A stretch of DNA of 32,387 nt. Origin: Bacteroidota bacterium. GTDB taxonomy: Bacteria > Bacteroidota > Ignavibacteria > T3Sed10-11. Made by a program: the position numbers and the translations under genes. The notes under the pieces were generated by a model that was not told where the DNA came from, did not search any database, and saw only the letters and a list, made by a program, of their open reading frames with translations. Below, in pieces: positions 7,704 through 17,242 of this stretch (position 1 is the stretch's first letter; the number at the start of each line of letters is the position of its first letter). The stretch spans positions 1-32,387 of the forward strand of contig SKXH01000255.1 of the NCBI GenBank assembly GCA_007128495.1, written 5' to 3'.

Positions 7704-9982
7704 TGTACCGTATTCACTATTTGTTTGCTCTCAGCACGTTCCATTGTCTTTCGTATACTGTTAAAATATTGTTCAGACAATACATCAATAGGTAATGAGA
7801 TATTGCTATTGATTGTAAGTTTTTCACCGCCTACAACACCAATTTTTTCCAACATTATACTTGAATGATTTGTTTGTAATACTTTTATTTTATTTACGTT
7901 AGTTGCTTTAACTGAAACTAAAATCCTGCTTTGACCTTCTGAGAAATACAGAATATCCGGGCGAATGCCGCCGGATGGTATTTCAATTTTTGCACCAATC
8001 GCCTTATTATTACCGGTGATGCAACATTCAGCAAGTGCAACAGCTAATCCGCCTTCAGAGATATCGTGTGCAGACTCGATAATCCCCTGTTTAATTGCGT
8101 CTAAAATGAAATCCTGAAGTTGTTTTTCCAATTGAAGATCAATCGGTGGTGCATCTCCTGTAATTTGTTTATGAATTAACGCAAGATACTCAGATCCACC
8201 AAGATGTCCTCCTGTTGCGTTTCCGGCTATAAATATTTTGTCACCTTCATTTACAAATCCGGATTGTGTTATGTGCGACATATCTTCTACGACGCCAAGC
8301 ATACCGATTACCGGTGTTGGATATACCCGGTCGGCAGGGCTTTCATTATAAAAGCTAACGTTCCCCCCTGTTACGGGCGTATCGAATATTGTACAAGCAT
8401 CCCGCATCCCTGCAATAGCTTCGGAGAATTGGTAATATATTTCCGGGTCATAGGGATTGCCGAAATTAAGGCAATTGGTAATTGCGACTGGAGTTGCGCC
8501 GGAGCAAACTACATTTCTTGCCGACTCAGCAACGGCAATTTGTGCTCCCCGTCTCGGATTAAGATAAACATACCTCCCGTTACAATCCGTAGAAACAGCT
8601 ATCGCTTTATCCGTTTTCTTCACACGTACAACCGCAGCATCCGAGCCCGGTCCGATAATCGTATTTGTCTGGACCATTGAGTCGTATTGTTCATATACCC
8701 ATTGTTTGCTCGCAATGTTCGGTGTACCTAATAATTTCAGAAGAACATCATTGTAATCAGAAGGTTCATTGTAATGCTGCACGTTTATAGAGGTTAATTC
8801 ATTCAGATATTTCGGTCGTCTGGTTTCACGTTTATAAACCGGAGCATCACCTCCGAGCACAAGAGAACGTGCCGGCATACTTGCCTTTAAATCATTGTCT
8901 TTCCAAAAATGTAAATATTTATCATCGGTCACTGTGCCAATAGTAACGGCGTGCAAATCCCATTTTTTAAAAATATCATGTACACGGTTCTCGTATCCTT
9001 TTTTTACCACCATCAACATTCGTTCCTGTGATTCCGAGAGAAGGATTTCGTAAGCAGACATATTTTCCTCTCTGATGGGAACGAGGTCAAGATTAATATC
9101 CATCCCGGAACCGCCCCGAAAGCTCATCTCCGACGTTGAACAAATAATTCCGGCGGCGCCCATATCCTGTATACCTATCAGGTAGTTAGCTTTGATGACC
9201 TCAAGTGTTGCCTCTAATAATAGTTTCTCTGTGAAAGGGTCGCCAACCTGCACCGAGGGGCGTCTGCTTTCAGATTCCTCGCTTAAATCTTCCGAGGCAA
9301 ATGTTGCCCCGTGTATGCCATCCCGCCCCGTTGCCGATCCCACTATCATCACCGGGTTACCCGTCCCCTTTGCAACGGCTGAAGCAACCCGGCTGTGCCG
9401 AACAACACCCACTGCCATCGCATTCACAAGCGGGTTATCGGTATAAGATTTGTCAAAATAGACCTCCCCCCCTACCGTCGGCACACCGAAACAATTACCA
9501 TAATCTCCTATTCCTTTTACAACATTGCGGAAAAGATATTTTACCTGCGGGTTCTCGATATCGCCGAAGCGGAGAGAATTTAATGCGGCAATCGGCCGTG
9601 CTCCCATTGTAAAAATATCCCGCAGGATCCCACCTACTCCGGTCGCAGCTCCCTGGTATGGTTCTATTGCCGACGGATGATTGTGGCTTTCGATCTTAAA
9701 AGCGATTGCCTGACCATCACCGATATCGACTAAACCGGCATTTTCTTCACCTGCTTCAACAAGTAGTCGTTCTCCGGTTTTCGGTAGTGTTTTTAACAAA
9801 GCGATTGAATTCTTATAGCTGCAATGCTCGCTCCACATAACACTATAACATCCAAGCTCTGTGAAGTTCGGTTCCCTGCCGAGTAATTCGACGATTCTGT
9901 TATACTCCCACTCTGTTAAACCGTGTTCTTGTGTAAGCTCAAGTGTTACTTCAGGTTCTTTATAGGTTTCTGAATGCTTCAT
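7700..9982 (-). CDS. purL: Phosphoribosylformylglycinamidine synthase subunit PurL (small type)
   Basis: Catalyses the ATP-dependent amination of FGAR to FGAM in purine synthesis. At 760 residues it is the short type, which needs separate PurS and PurQ subunits (not in this window) for glutamine-derived ammonia. The N-terminal SVMWSEHCSYKNS (47-59, His53) and KIESHNHPSAIEPYQGAATG are diagnostic, and two AIR-synthase-like halves follow, the second with a typical GGLAVALAE segment. The C-terminus overlaps the YihY gene start. The ATG at 9982 has no obvious Shine-Dalgarno sequence. The terminator at 10042-10084 isolates this unit from the leftward genes upstream. Confidence 0.97.
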   Translation of the reverse strand: MKHSETYKEPEVTLELTQEHGLTEWEYNRIVELLGREPNFTELGCYSVMWSEHCSYKNSIALLKTLPKTGERLLVEAGEENAGLVDIGDGQAIAFKIESHNHPSAIEPYQGAATGVGGILRDIFTMGARPIAALNSLRFGDIENPQVKYLFRNVVKGIGDYGNCFGVPTVGGEVYFDKSYTDNPLVNAMAVGVVRHSRVASAVAKGTGNPVMIVGSATGRDGIHGATFASEDLSEESESRRPSVQVGDPFTEKLLLEATLEVIKANYLIGIQDMGAAGIICSTSEMSFRGGSGMDINLDLVPIREENMSAYEILLSESQERMLMVVKKGYENRVHDIFKKWDLHAVTIGTVTDDKYLHFWKDNDLKASMPARSLVLGGDAPVYKRETRRPKYLNELTSINVQHYNEPSDYNDVLLKLLGTPNIASKQWVYEQYDSMVQTNTIIGPGSDAAVVRVKKTDKAIAVSTDCNGRYVYLNPRRGAQIAVAESARNVVCSGATPVAITNCLNFGNPYDPEIYYQFSEAIAGMRDACTIFDTPVTGGNVSFYNESPADRVYPTPVIGMLGVVEDMSHITQSGFVNEGDKIFIAGNATGGHLGGSEYLALIHKQITGDAPPIDLQLEKQLQDFILDAIKQGIIESAHDISEGGLAVALAECCITGNNKAIGAKIEIPSGGIRPDILYFSEGQSRILVSVKATNVNKIKVLQTNHSSIMLEKIGVVGGEKLTINSNISLPIDVLSEQYFNSIRKTMERAESKQIVNTVQ

Positions 9983-10041
9983 AAATCTAAGGTATTGATT
10001 GTAAAAGTTTTACTTAATATAAAATACAAAATAGTAGGGAG

Positions 10042-10084
10042 AAATAAAAAGCCCGGAGGAAATACGACTGATCTCCAACCGGGC
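10042..10084 (-). terminator. Rho-independent terminator after the SGNH lipoprotein gene
   Basis: On the minus strand, GCCCGG pairs with CCGGGC (plus-strand arms 10079-10084 and 10051-10056), extended by a GGA/TCC inner stem, and is followed directly by a T-rich run (TTTTTATTT; plus 10042-10050). It lies 29 bp past the stop of the lipoprotein gene and upstream of the purL start. Confidence 0.85.
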
Positions 10085-10112
10085 AGTATTGTATTATGAA
10101 ATTATGGACTCT

Positions 10113-11438
10113 TTACTGGAGATAAAGGTCGAGGATATTTGAAAATACTTTTGTATCAAGCTCCAGCAGATTTTTCATTGATTTAGAAGCTCCCCCCTCT
10201 GCAAGCCCGATACTCGGAGGTATTGTCCCGACCTGAATTTGCCGTATGCTTGCTCCAAACTCCTGATTAATAACGGAAATAAACTCGTTAGCAATAATTG
10301 CCTGTCCGCGAGATGTCGGATGAACACCGTCAAGACTGAAGAGTCCTCCGGTAACGAATTCCGTTGATAATGTCTGCTCGCCGAGCGTATATCCATCCTG
10401 GTCGAGCTGATTATATGTGGAATGGAGATCTACCAGGCCAAAATCGTGTTCATTGGCAATGTTTGCAATGATGGAATTAAAAGTTTGCACCACATCTTTC
10501 GCGAACTCCTGTTCCTCGACGGTTAATACAACATTCTCCGGTAACGGTTCGTTATTTCCTCCAAGATCAACCGGTCTGCCATATCCCTGATTGATATAAT
10601 CAAGTGCGGTTAATAATACTTTATCTCCGGGTGATACGCCTATGTAAAAAATAGGATTACCTTCGGGATCCGTAATTGGTTGTTCTGTTTCAGGGTTAAT
10701 AATTACCGGAGGGACGGTGTTCACAAATGGAATAAGGGTTACATCCGGGATGTTTGCCACAATTACCGGTACATTAGCTTCTGACAATACGCCACCAATC
10801 TCGGAATAAATAGCGGCAAAAAATTGTGGATTTTGTGCTGTTGGAAGTAAGTCGGTACCGCCACTGACAACATAACCCAATATATCATTATTACCCGTCC
10901 ACAAGGTGAGGAGTGTTGGCTGCAAATTTAATGCCTGGGCAAGTATTGATTCACCAAGTGCTTGGTTCCGTAAGATGAAGGCAAAGAATGGATTTTCCCG
11001 TTGCTCGGATTTTACGGCAAAGTCTTGCTGATCTACGACGTCAAATAAAACTGAAGCCGGAATACCGAGATTGTTGAACGGGCGTTCGAGTTGTGCATTG
11101 ACCGGCGGATTTATATTCGGTGGATCTACTACTAATGAACCATCTGTTGCCACACGCATACGTGCCGGTAAACCCGGTTCTTCAAAAATAGGTTGTTCGA
11201 ATTCATCAATGTTCAATTGTCGTGCGATGAGTGACGGATAGCTGTGTTGTTGCACGCTCTCGTAGAGTGCATTGTTTTGAAAACCTGACGTTATGCTGTT
11301 TCCTATCGCTACATACATCGAAGGGTCAAGTTCACCCGGATCAAGCGACGGCGGATCGAGTTCGCTGTAATCCTTACATCCGATAAAAGCAATGAGCAAA
11401 ATAAGCACGCCGCCGGCTATTTTCTTTATAGAAATCAT
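10113..11438 (-). CDS. SGNH/GDSL-type hydrolase, outer-membrane lipoprotein
   Basis: The 441-residue product begins with a lipoprotein signal (hydrophobic 8-20, lipobox FIGC, Cys21). SGNH blocks follow: block I is AIGNSITSG (44-52) with nucleophile Ser48 and Asn in place of the usual GDS Asp; block III is WTGNND; block V is DGVHPT with the Asp-His pair near residue 375. It should be an esterase/lipase-like hydrolase anchored in the envelope. The length exceeds the typical 200-residue core because of insertions between blocks. GAGG ahead of the ATG supports the start. It follows the FadL-like gene by 34 bp in the same direction, suggesting that released acyl chains are taken up by that channel; this link is inference. 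Confidence 0.88.
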   Translation of the reverse strand: MISIKKIAGGVLILLIAFIGCKDYSELDPPSLDPGELDPSMYVAIGNSITSGFQNNALYESVQQHSYPSLIARQLNIDEFEQPIFEEPGLPARMRVATDGSLVVDPPNINPPVNAQLERPFNNLGIPASVLFDVVDQQDFAVKSEQRENPFFAFILRNQALGESILAQALNLQPTLLTLWTGNNDILGYVVSGGTDLLPTAQNPQFFAAIYSEIGGVLSEANVPVIVANIPDVTLIPFVNTVPPVIINPETEQPITDPEGNPIFYIGVSPGDKVLLTALDYINQGYGRPVDLGGNNEPLPENVVLTVEEQEFAKDVVQTFNSIIANIANEHDFGLVDLHSTYNQLDQDGYTLGEQTLSTEFVTGGLFSLDGVHPTSRGQAIIANEFISVINQEFGASIRQIQVGTIPPSIGLAEGGASKSMKNLLELDTKVFSNILDLYLQ

Positions 11439-11472
11439 GATAATCCTCTTGGCAAATTAATTTCACATATGT

Positions 11473-12714
11473 TTAAAAATTGAATCTGAAATTTAATGAA
11501 AGCAAATTCGCTGATGAATTGTATCGTCCGTTCATCGGTGCGCCCGGGGCGAATTCGATCTGAGAATCTTCTATGTCTCTTTCAACGAATCGCAGGAACA
11601 TATAGCCGATGTCAACACCGATTGTTTCCGTAAAATTATAGCCGGCGCCGACAGTAAAGCCGTGACGGTCTGAGTCCGGAAGGCGCGGTGTTAAATATTC
11701 ATCTGGTGTAGGATTGGAATCAAATAAATATCCTGCGCGCAGGGCAAGGTCATCGCTCATTAAATATTCCAGACCGAATCTGACGATGTACCCGTCGGAA
11801 TAATTAAATTCAAGGGTTTGTGTTTCCGCACCGCCGTTGAATTCTATTTCAATACTTTCAACCGCTTCCCAGAAAATATACTGATAGCCGAAGCTAATTT
11901 CTAAATTTTCAATTCCCTTAAAAGTAATACCTGCGTGTAAATTTGCCGGCAGCTTTACGGAAGTGCTAACATCCTCACCGGGTAATTCACCGGTCAAAAA
12001 ATCAGGGACATTATCGTATTCGGCATCTCCATCGAGATCGACCGTGGCACTGCTGCGGTATGCCAGTCCTATCGTTACATTTGGATCCGGAGTTAAATAA
12101 ACTCCCAGATTCCATCCAGCGCCGGTACCGGAACCGGAGAGAGTTGCTGTTCCTTCAGCTGCTATTGGCGCGAATGAAATGGCTTGCGTCAATTCTACCT
12201 GGCCGATAACGTAATTAAGACCTCCTCCAATGCCTATGTAATCATTGATCTGATATGCCACTGTCGGATTAATAGAAAACGTTCTTAATACACTTTCTAT
12301 AGCCACAAAACGTCCTACCCAATCTGAAGGCCATTCCGTACCAAGTCCGTATGGATTGAAAACTCCTATACCGAACGAAAGCCGGCTGGGTAGTGTGTGA
12401 GAGGCATAAAGAACTGACGGATAAAACACGCCGCTCTCTATAGAGGTCTCGTCGATAGATGGTGCCGGTCCGCGGAACTTTGCATCCGGGAATATCAATG
12501 TTGATCCGAAAACAATGCTTGTACCGTCGATGTACCCTAACGCACCGGGATTAAAATATATTGCTGAAGCATCATTGAGGGTTGAAAAGACGGCACCGGC
12601 CATTGCAGTACCGCGTGCCCCGTGTTCATTTACTTGGAAACCACCCGCCTTCGCGGGAACGGTCAGGAGTAAAATAGTAAGCAAGGTCACTATAATTAAT
12701 AGAAGGGTTCTCAA
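11473..12714 (-). CDS. OmpP1/FadL family outer-membrane transport protein
   Basis: A 413-residue beta-barrel with a signal peptide (hydrophobic 4-20, cleavage after AKA). The mature N-terminus GGFQVNEHGARGTAMAGA and the following SAIYFNPGALG (NPA hatch motif) are characteristic of FadL/TodX channels for long-chain fatty acids and other hydrophobic compounds. The barrel ends with LLSLNFRFNF, finishing in Phe as outer-membrane proteins do. The start is TTG; no ATG would keep the signal peptide, and AGGGAGGT at 12719-12726 sits 4 nt before it. First gene of a two-gene unit with the SGNH lipoprotein. Confidence 0.93.
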   Translation of the reverse strand: MRTLLLIIVTLLTILLLTVPAKAGGFQVNEHGARGTAMAGAVFSTLNDASAIYFNPGALGYIDGTSIVFGSTLIFPDAKFRGPAPSIDETSIESGVFYPSVLYASHTLPSRLSFGIGVFNPYGLGTEWPSDWVGRFVAIESVLRTFSINPTVAYQINDYIGIGGGLNYVIGQVELTQAISFAPIAAEGTATLSGSGTGAGWNLGVYLTPDPNVTIGLAYRSSATVDLDGDAEYDNVPDFLTGELPGEDVSTSVKLPANLHAGITFKGIENLEISFGYQYIFWEAVESIEIEFNGGAETQTLEFNYSDGYIVRFGLEYLMSDDLALRAGYLFDSNPTPDEYLTPRLPDSDRHGFTVGAGYNFTETIGVDIGYMFLRFVERDIEDSQIEFAPGAPMNGRYNSSANLLSLNFRFNF

Positions 12715-12718
12715 AACG

Positions 12719-12726
12719 ACCTCCCT
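12719..12726 (-). promoter_or_regulatory. Strong Shine-Dalgarno fixing the TTG start of the FadL-like gene
   Basis: The minus strand reads AGGGAGGT, near-perfect complementarity to the 16S 3' end, 4 nt ahead of a TTG. It decides this non-ATG start and shows that the organism uses Shine-Dalgarno initiation. Confidence 0.8.
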
Positions 12727-12833
12727 AAATATATTTATGGTTTATAAATTGAGTGTTAATTGGTGGTTTGTGGTGAATATTTCGTTAAATGAATGTTTTA
12801 GATTTTACGATATTTTTTTTAAAAAAACAAGGA

Positions 12834-13349
12834 TCAGGACTTAATTGTAATCAACTTTTGCCCCTTTTCCACGGCCTGGCCTGTTTCTATGTGAATTGTT
12901 TGTATATCCCCTTTTATGATCGACCGGATTTCATTTTCCATTTTCATTGCTTCAAGAACAACAAGCGGTTGATTTTCATTTACCGTCTCGCCTTCAGTCA
13001 CTGAAATATCGATGACCATACCCGGCATTGGAGCGGTGATTTCAACCGGTCCGTCAGTGCCCGCCGTGTCTGCTATGAATTCCCGGAGCCGTTTACTTCG
13101 TTCATCTTCAACGGTACATTGATATTCTTTTCCATTGATGTTGGCGATGAATTTCCCTTCATTTTTCCGTTCCAGGGTCATACTATGCGAAGAACCATTT
13201 ATAAGAAGCGAATAGCGGTTTTTATCCACCTCGATTAAGTCAATCACATAGCCGGGCTTTCCCTGAACCGTGATCTCATTATTTCGATCGATTTGAACGT
13301 CGATCTCGGTTCCGTCAATTTGAATGGTATAGGTAGTTGTTCCGATCAT
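12834..13349 (-). CDS. Biotin carboxyl carrier protein of an acyl-CoA carboxylase
   Basis: The 171-residue protein carries a C-terminal biotinyl domain (about 100-171) with the biotin-accepting Lys136 in EAMKME (133-138) and the preceding APMPGMV. The N-terminal 90 residues are short beta strands and charged segments, as in the carrier part of propionyl- and methylcrotonyl-CoA carboxylase alpha chains. The biotin carboxylase stop is 3 bp upstream of its start, so the two subunits behave like a split alpha chain. The carboxyltransferase partner is not in the window, so the acyl-CoA substrate is open. Confidence 0.93.
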   Translation of the reverse strand: MIGTTTYTIQIDGTEIDVQIDRNNEITVQGKPGYVIDLIEVDKNRYSLLINGSSHSMTLERKNEGKFIANINGKEYQCTVEDERSKRLREFIADTAGTDGPVEITAPMPGMVIDISVTEGETVNENQPLVVLEAMKMENEIRSIIKGDIQTIHIETGQAVEKGQKLITIKS

Positions 13350-13352
13350 AAT

Positions 13353-14855
13353 TTATTCACGCTGTCGCTGCTGATATTTCCATTGATTGTTATTTTCCGG
13401 TTTTGATTTGTGTACGACCGGTTGTTTTTTTTGCCGGTGCAGCATCGTCGCCGCTGCGATAGCAACCGCTGTTTGTTCATCATTCTCCGGTTTGCGAAGT
13501 TCTTCCGGATCGAAGTGACTGTCCATAAAATGAGTCGTGTAACTTCCATCCCGAAACAACGGATGGCGAAGAACATTAATACACGCCGGAATATTTGTAA
13601 TGACACCCTGGATCAAATACTCGTGCAAAGCCCGCTCCATACGTTTTATTGCTTCTTCACGGGTTCGTCCCCATGCAAGAAGTTTTGAAACCATCGGATC
13701 GTAATAAACAGATATTTCATTGCCCTGTTGTATCCCCCTGTCCTCACGAATGCCCGGACCCGAAGGTCCCTGCAATCGTTCTACCGTTCCTATTGAAGGG
13801 AGGAAATTATTGAGCGGGTCCTCGGCATATATCCGGCACTCGATTGCGTGGCCGTTTCTCTGTATATCGCTTTGTGAAAAAGAAAGTTGCTTACCGGAAG
13901 CAATTGCAAATTGTTCCTTCACAATATCGATGCCTGTTATCAATTCGGTAACGGGGTGTTCCACCTGCACGCGGGTGTTCATTTCAAGAAAATAAAAGTT
14001 ACGGTCGGCATCAAATAAAAATTCTATTGTGCCGGCATTTATATAACTGCATGCTTGTGCAGCTTTAATTGCCGCTTCGCCCATCTTGTTCCGTATGGTC
14101 TCGTCTATAGCAAGCGACGGGGCTTCTTCAATTATTTTTTGATGACGGCGCTGAATCGAACATTCGCGTTCTCCCAGGTGTACATAATTGCCGTGTGAAT
14201 CAGCAAGTATCTGAATCTCAATATGTTTTGGAGCACGCACGAATTTTTCAATGTAAATTCGGTCGTCACCAAATGCCGACCGCGCTTCGTTTTGTGCGGC
14301 CTTAAATGCCCCCTGTAGATCATTCTCCGACTCCACAACACGCATTCCCTTACCACCGCCCCCTCCTGCCGCTTTGATTAATAACGGGAAACCGATATCC
14401 CCTGCACTTGTATGTGCATCCGACACGCTTGTTAACGGCTGGACGGTTCCGGGAACAATGGGCACACCTGCCTGCTTCATAATTTTTCGGGCTGTCGTTT
14501 TATCACCCATTTTTTCAATAGCCGATGCTGGCGGACCAATAAAAATTAATCCTGCTTCAACGACCTTCCGGGCGAAAGATGGATTTTCAGATAGAAAACC
14601 ATAGCCGGGATGAATAGCATCTACGTTGGCTTTTTTTGCTACTTCGATGAGCTTATCCTGCACAAGATAACTCTGTGATGAAGGTGCAGGACCGATATGA
14701 TATGCCTCGTCTGCAAACAAAACGTGCGGGGCAGTCCGGTCTACATCGGAAAAAACGACGACCGAACGTATTCCTGTTTCATGGCATGCGCGGATAATGC
14801 GTACCGCTATCTCTCCCCGGTTTGCAATGAGTATAGATGTAATTTCTTTATTCAT
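13353..14855 (-). CDS. accC: Biotin carboxylase subunit of acetyl/propionyl-CoA carboxylase
   Basis: Carboxylates carrier-bound biotin with ATP and bicarbonate. The order is N-terminal LIANRGEIAVRIIRACHE (9-26), the ATP-grasp glycine loop KAAGGGGGKGMR (161-172), then EMNTRVQVEHPVTE with its catalytic Glu/Arg, and a C-terminal biotin-carboxylase domain. At 500 residues it is longer than the classical 450-residue AccC; the extra C-terminal part, rich in Gln, Lys and Asn, resembles a remnant linker of a fused alpha subunit. Its ATG overlaps the mutS2 stop by 4 bp. The symbol reflects the domain; whether it serves acetyl- or propionyl-CoA carboxylase is unknown. Confidence 0.94.
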   Translation of the reverse strand: MNKEITSILIANRGEIAVRIIRACHETGIRSVVVFSDVDRTAPHVLFADEAYHIGPAPSSQSYLVQDKLIEVAKKANVDAIHPGYGFLSENPSFARKVVEAGLIFIGPPASAIEKMGDKTTARKIMKQAGVPIVPGTVQPLTSVSDAHTSAGDIGFPLLIKAAGGGGGKGMRVVESENDLQGAFKAAQNEARSAFGDDRIYIEKFVRAPKHIEIQILADSHGNYVHLGERECSIQRRHQKIIEEAPSLAIDETIRNKMGEAAIKAAQACSYINAGTIEFLFDADRNFYFLEMNTRVQVEHPVTELITGIDIVKEQFAIASGKQLSFSQSDIQRNGHAIECRIYAEDPLNNFLPSIGTVERLQGPSGPGIREDRGIQQGNEISVYYDPMVSKLLAWGRTREEAIKRMERALHEYLIQGVITNIPACINVLRHPLFRDGSYTTHFMDSHFDPEELRKPENDEQTAVAIAAATMLHRQKKQPVVHKSKPENNNQWKYQQRQRE

Positions 14856-17227
14856 TTTTTCTCGTGTTTCAATTCAACAACGGTTACTCCGCTACCGCCT
14901 TCATTCCAGTTACCCAGCCGCGAAACATTCACGGCCGGATGGCTTTTTAAAAACTCATTTATTCGTTTCCGAAGAGCTCCGGTACCTTTTCCGTGAATAA
15001 TTTCTACCTCTTTATACCCTGCAAGGACGGCACGATCCAGAAACGTATCAACGGTGCTTTCGGCTTCATCGCCGGTAAATCCCCGAACATCAATCGAGCG
15101 CGGGTAAAGATCTTCATTCAAAGTGGTGGTTGTATTCGCATATTCCTTTTGGCGTTTTTCACGACGTGTTTTTTTACGTAGCTGTTCACGGTGTATACGC
15201 ATCTTAACCGAACCGAACAATACCTGGGTATACCCTTCCTCATCGACCGGCAATAACACCTCCCCTTCTTCACGACCGTCTCCGAGAACCACAATATCAC
15301 CTTTCTGCAACGGTTCTGCTGATATCTGCGGTTTTTCCTCTTCCTTCGACTCGGCGCGATGCTTTTCGACTTCCTGTTTAAATGATTTAATTTCTTCGCG
15401 CCACCGGTGGGTTACCTGAGCGTCGGCTTCGGACTCGCGGATTTCTTTAACTGCCTGTTCGATAATCGCATTTGCACGCGCAACGATTTGTTTGGCATCC
15501 CCGGCTGCTTCGCGTTTTAGTTTTTTCATCTCCCGCGTTAGAGTATTCAACTTGTCTTCATATTCGCCGGTTAATTGTTCCAGTCTCTTCTTTTCCGAAG
15601 ACAATTCCCGCAGTTGTCCTTTGTATCGCTGACTTTGTTGTTCAAGTTCGATGAGCAGCTGTTCTATTTGTGATTTTGTCGTACCGAGAAAACCGCGCGC
15701 TCTGGTTATCAATTCTTCGGGGAAGTGTAAGCGTTGTGAAATTTCCAACGCATAACTGCTGCCGGGTATGCCGGCAGTGAAACGGTATGTGGGGGTGAGA
15801 TGCTCCTGATCAAATTCCATCGCCCCGTTCTCTATCCCGGGTTCCTGATACGCAAATGCTTTGAGGTCGCCATGATGAGTTGTCGCTACGGTAAGTGCAT
15901 TTTTTTCTGTAAAGTATTTGAGCAGGGATGCGGCTATTGCACTTCCTTCAACCGGATCCGTTCCGGCACCGATCTCATCGACCAAAACGAGCGAACTCCC
16001 GTTGACGCCATCTACAATTTTCTTTAATGCCATAAGATGGGATGAGAACGTACTGAGATCCTGTTCAACGGATTGTTCATCTCCCATTGATACGAAAACA
16101 TTTTCGAAGACCGGTAGTTCTGTCTCAGCCGAAGCCGGTATGTGTAATCCCGACTGATACATCAAACACATCAACCCGATGGATTGCATAGCGACGCTTT
16201 TTCCGCCGGCATTTGGACCGGTAATGATGAGCGTATTATATGAACCGCCGAGGGTTAACGAAAGCGGAACGACCTCATCACGTTTGTGATGCATCAGTAA
16301 AATAGGATGCCTTGCTTCAACGAGTTTTATTGTACTGGATGTATTTTCTTGAGGAGTCACCCCGATGATCTCGATGGAATATTGTGCTTTGGCGTATATG
16401 AAATCGATTTCGGTTAATACGTGGACGGTAGATAATATTTGATCTTTTTTTTCGGAAATTTTTTCGGTAGTTACTCTGAGAATGCGTTGGATCTCCCGTT
16501 GTTCACGTATCTGAAGATCACGCATTTCATTATTGATATCGAGGGTCTCGGCCGGCTCGATGAAAACCGTTGCACCGCTTGCACTGGAGCTGTGAATAAA
16601 TCCGGGTACCTGGTTTTTGTACTCTACTTTAACGGGCAGCACCATTCGACCATCGCGGGTTGTTATCAATTCCTCCTGTGCCATTCCTTCCGTCGAAAGC
16701 GTTTTCAGTATTCGTTCAAGCTGTTTTCTGAGGGTTTCCGAAATACTGCGAATAGAACGTCTGATCTTTTGTAATTCCTGGCTGGCACTATCCTTTACCT
16801 CCCCGTCTTCATTAACTATGCTGTCGATATGGTGTTCAAGAACTTTATCTGCAATTAAATTATCGGCAAGAGCTGCGAGGTTTTTGTATGTTGCCGATCT
16901 GCTGCCCAAATAATGGCGGAGTTCCCGTGAGGTACGCAGTGTTAACAAAATATGAAGTAATTGTTTGCCGGTAAGAATATTTCCCTCGATCGCTGCGCGG
17001 TGTATATCGGTTCGAACATCGTGTATATCGTGCAGCGGTACGGGATCGTCCGTCTCAAGAATCGATTTCATTTCATTGAGAACGGTGTGAGCTCGCTGCA
17101 CTTCGGAGCGTGATGCAGACGGTACACATTGTTCAATTCGTTCTTTTCCCAGCGATGATTGCGCATATCGTTGAACACGCTTCAGGATAACTGAAAATTT
17201 TAGTTTTTCTATTGCCTGTGTATACAA
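14852..17227 (-). CDS. mutS2: MutS2 family endonuclease/ATPase
   Basis: A 791-residue MutS2. The ATPase has Walker A GPNAGGKS (337-344) and Walker B LVLVDEIGAGTDP (413-425), with a long coiled-coil clamp region (about 510-640). The C-terminal Smr nuclease domain (about 713-790) begins SIDVRGFTGDEAE and contains HGKGTGALRKRI. It lacks the N-terminal mismatch-recognition domain of MutS. Family members restrict recombination or act in ribosome-collision rescue. The start is TTG, chosen because the family N-terminus (about 20 residues of IEKLKF...) directly follows it. It sits between cvpA (15 bp upstream) and accC (4-bp overlap) in the leftward operon. Confidence 0.96.
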   Translation of the reverse strand: MYTQAIEKLKFSVILKRVQRYAQSSLGKERIEQCVPSASRSEVQRAHTVLNEMKSILETDDPVPLHDIHDVRTDIHRAAIEGNILTGKQLLHILLTLRTSRELRHYLGSRSATYKNLAALADNLIADKVLEHHIDSIVNEDGEVKDSASQELQKIRRSIRSISETLRKQLERILKTLSTEGMAQEELITTRDGRMVLPVKVEYKNQVPGFIHSSSASGATVFIEPAETLDINNEMRDLQIREQREIQRILRVTTEKISEKKDQILSTVHVLTEIDFIYAKAQYSIEIIGVTPQENTSSTIKLVEARHPILLMHHKRDEVVPLSLTLGGSYNTLIITGPNAGGKSVAMQSIGLMCLMYQSGLHIPASAETELPVFENVFVSMGDEQSVEQDLSTFSSHLMALKKIVDGVNGSSLVLVDEIGAGTDPVEGSAIAASLLKYFTEKNALTVATTHHGDLKAFAYQEPGIENGAMEFDQEHLTPTYRFTAGIPGSSYALEISQRLHFPEELITRARGFLGTTKSQIEQLLIELEQQSQRYKGQLRELSSEKKRLEQLTGEYEDKLNTLTREMKKLKREAAGDAKQIVARANAIIEQAVKEIRESEADAQVTHRWREEIKSFKQEVEKHRAESKEEEKPQISAEPLQKGDIVVLGDGREEGEVLLPVDEEGYTQVLFGSVKMRIHREQLRKKTRREKRQKEYANTTTTLNEDLYPRSIDVRGFTGDEAESTVDTFLDRAVLAGYKEVEIIHGKGTGALRKRINEFLKSHPAVNVSRLGNWNEGGSGVTVVELKHEKK

Positions 17228-17242
17228 TGTAATTGTATCTTG

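Noticed and set aside
8204..8680. Rightward 158-residue frame inside purL
   Set aside because: Antisense to conserved PurL coding sequence; no family features.
12789..12833. T8/A7 run after the biotin carrier gene as a terminator
   Set aside because: It is only an A/T palindrome with no GC stem, so I do not call it.
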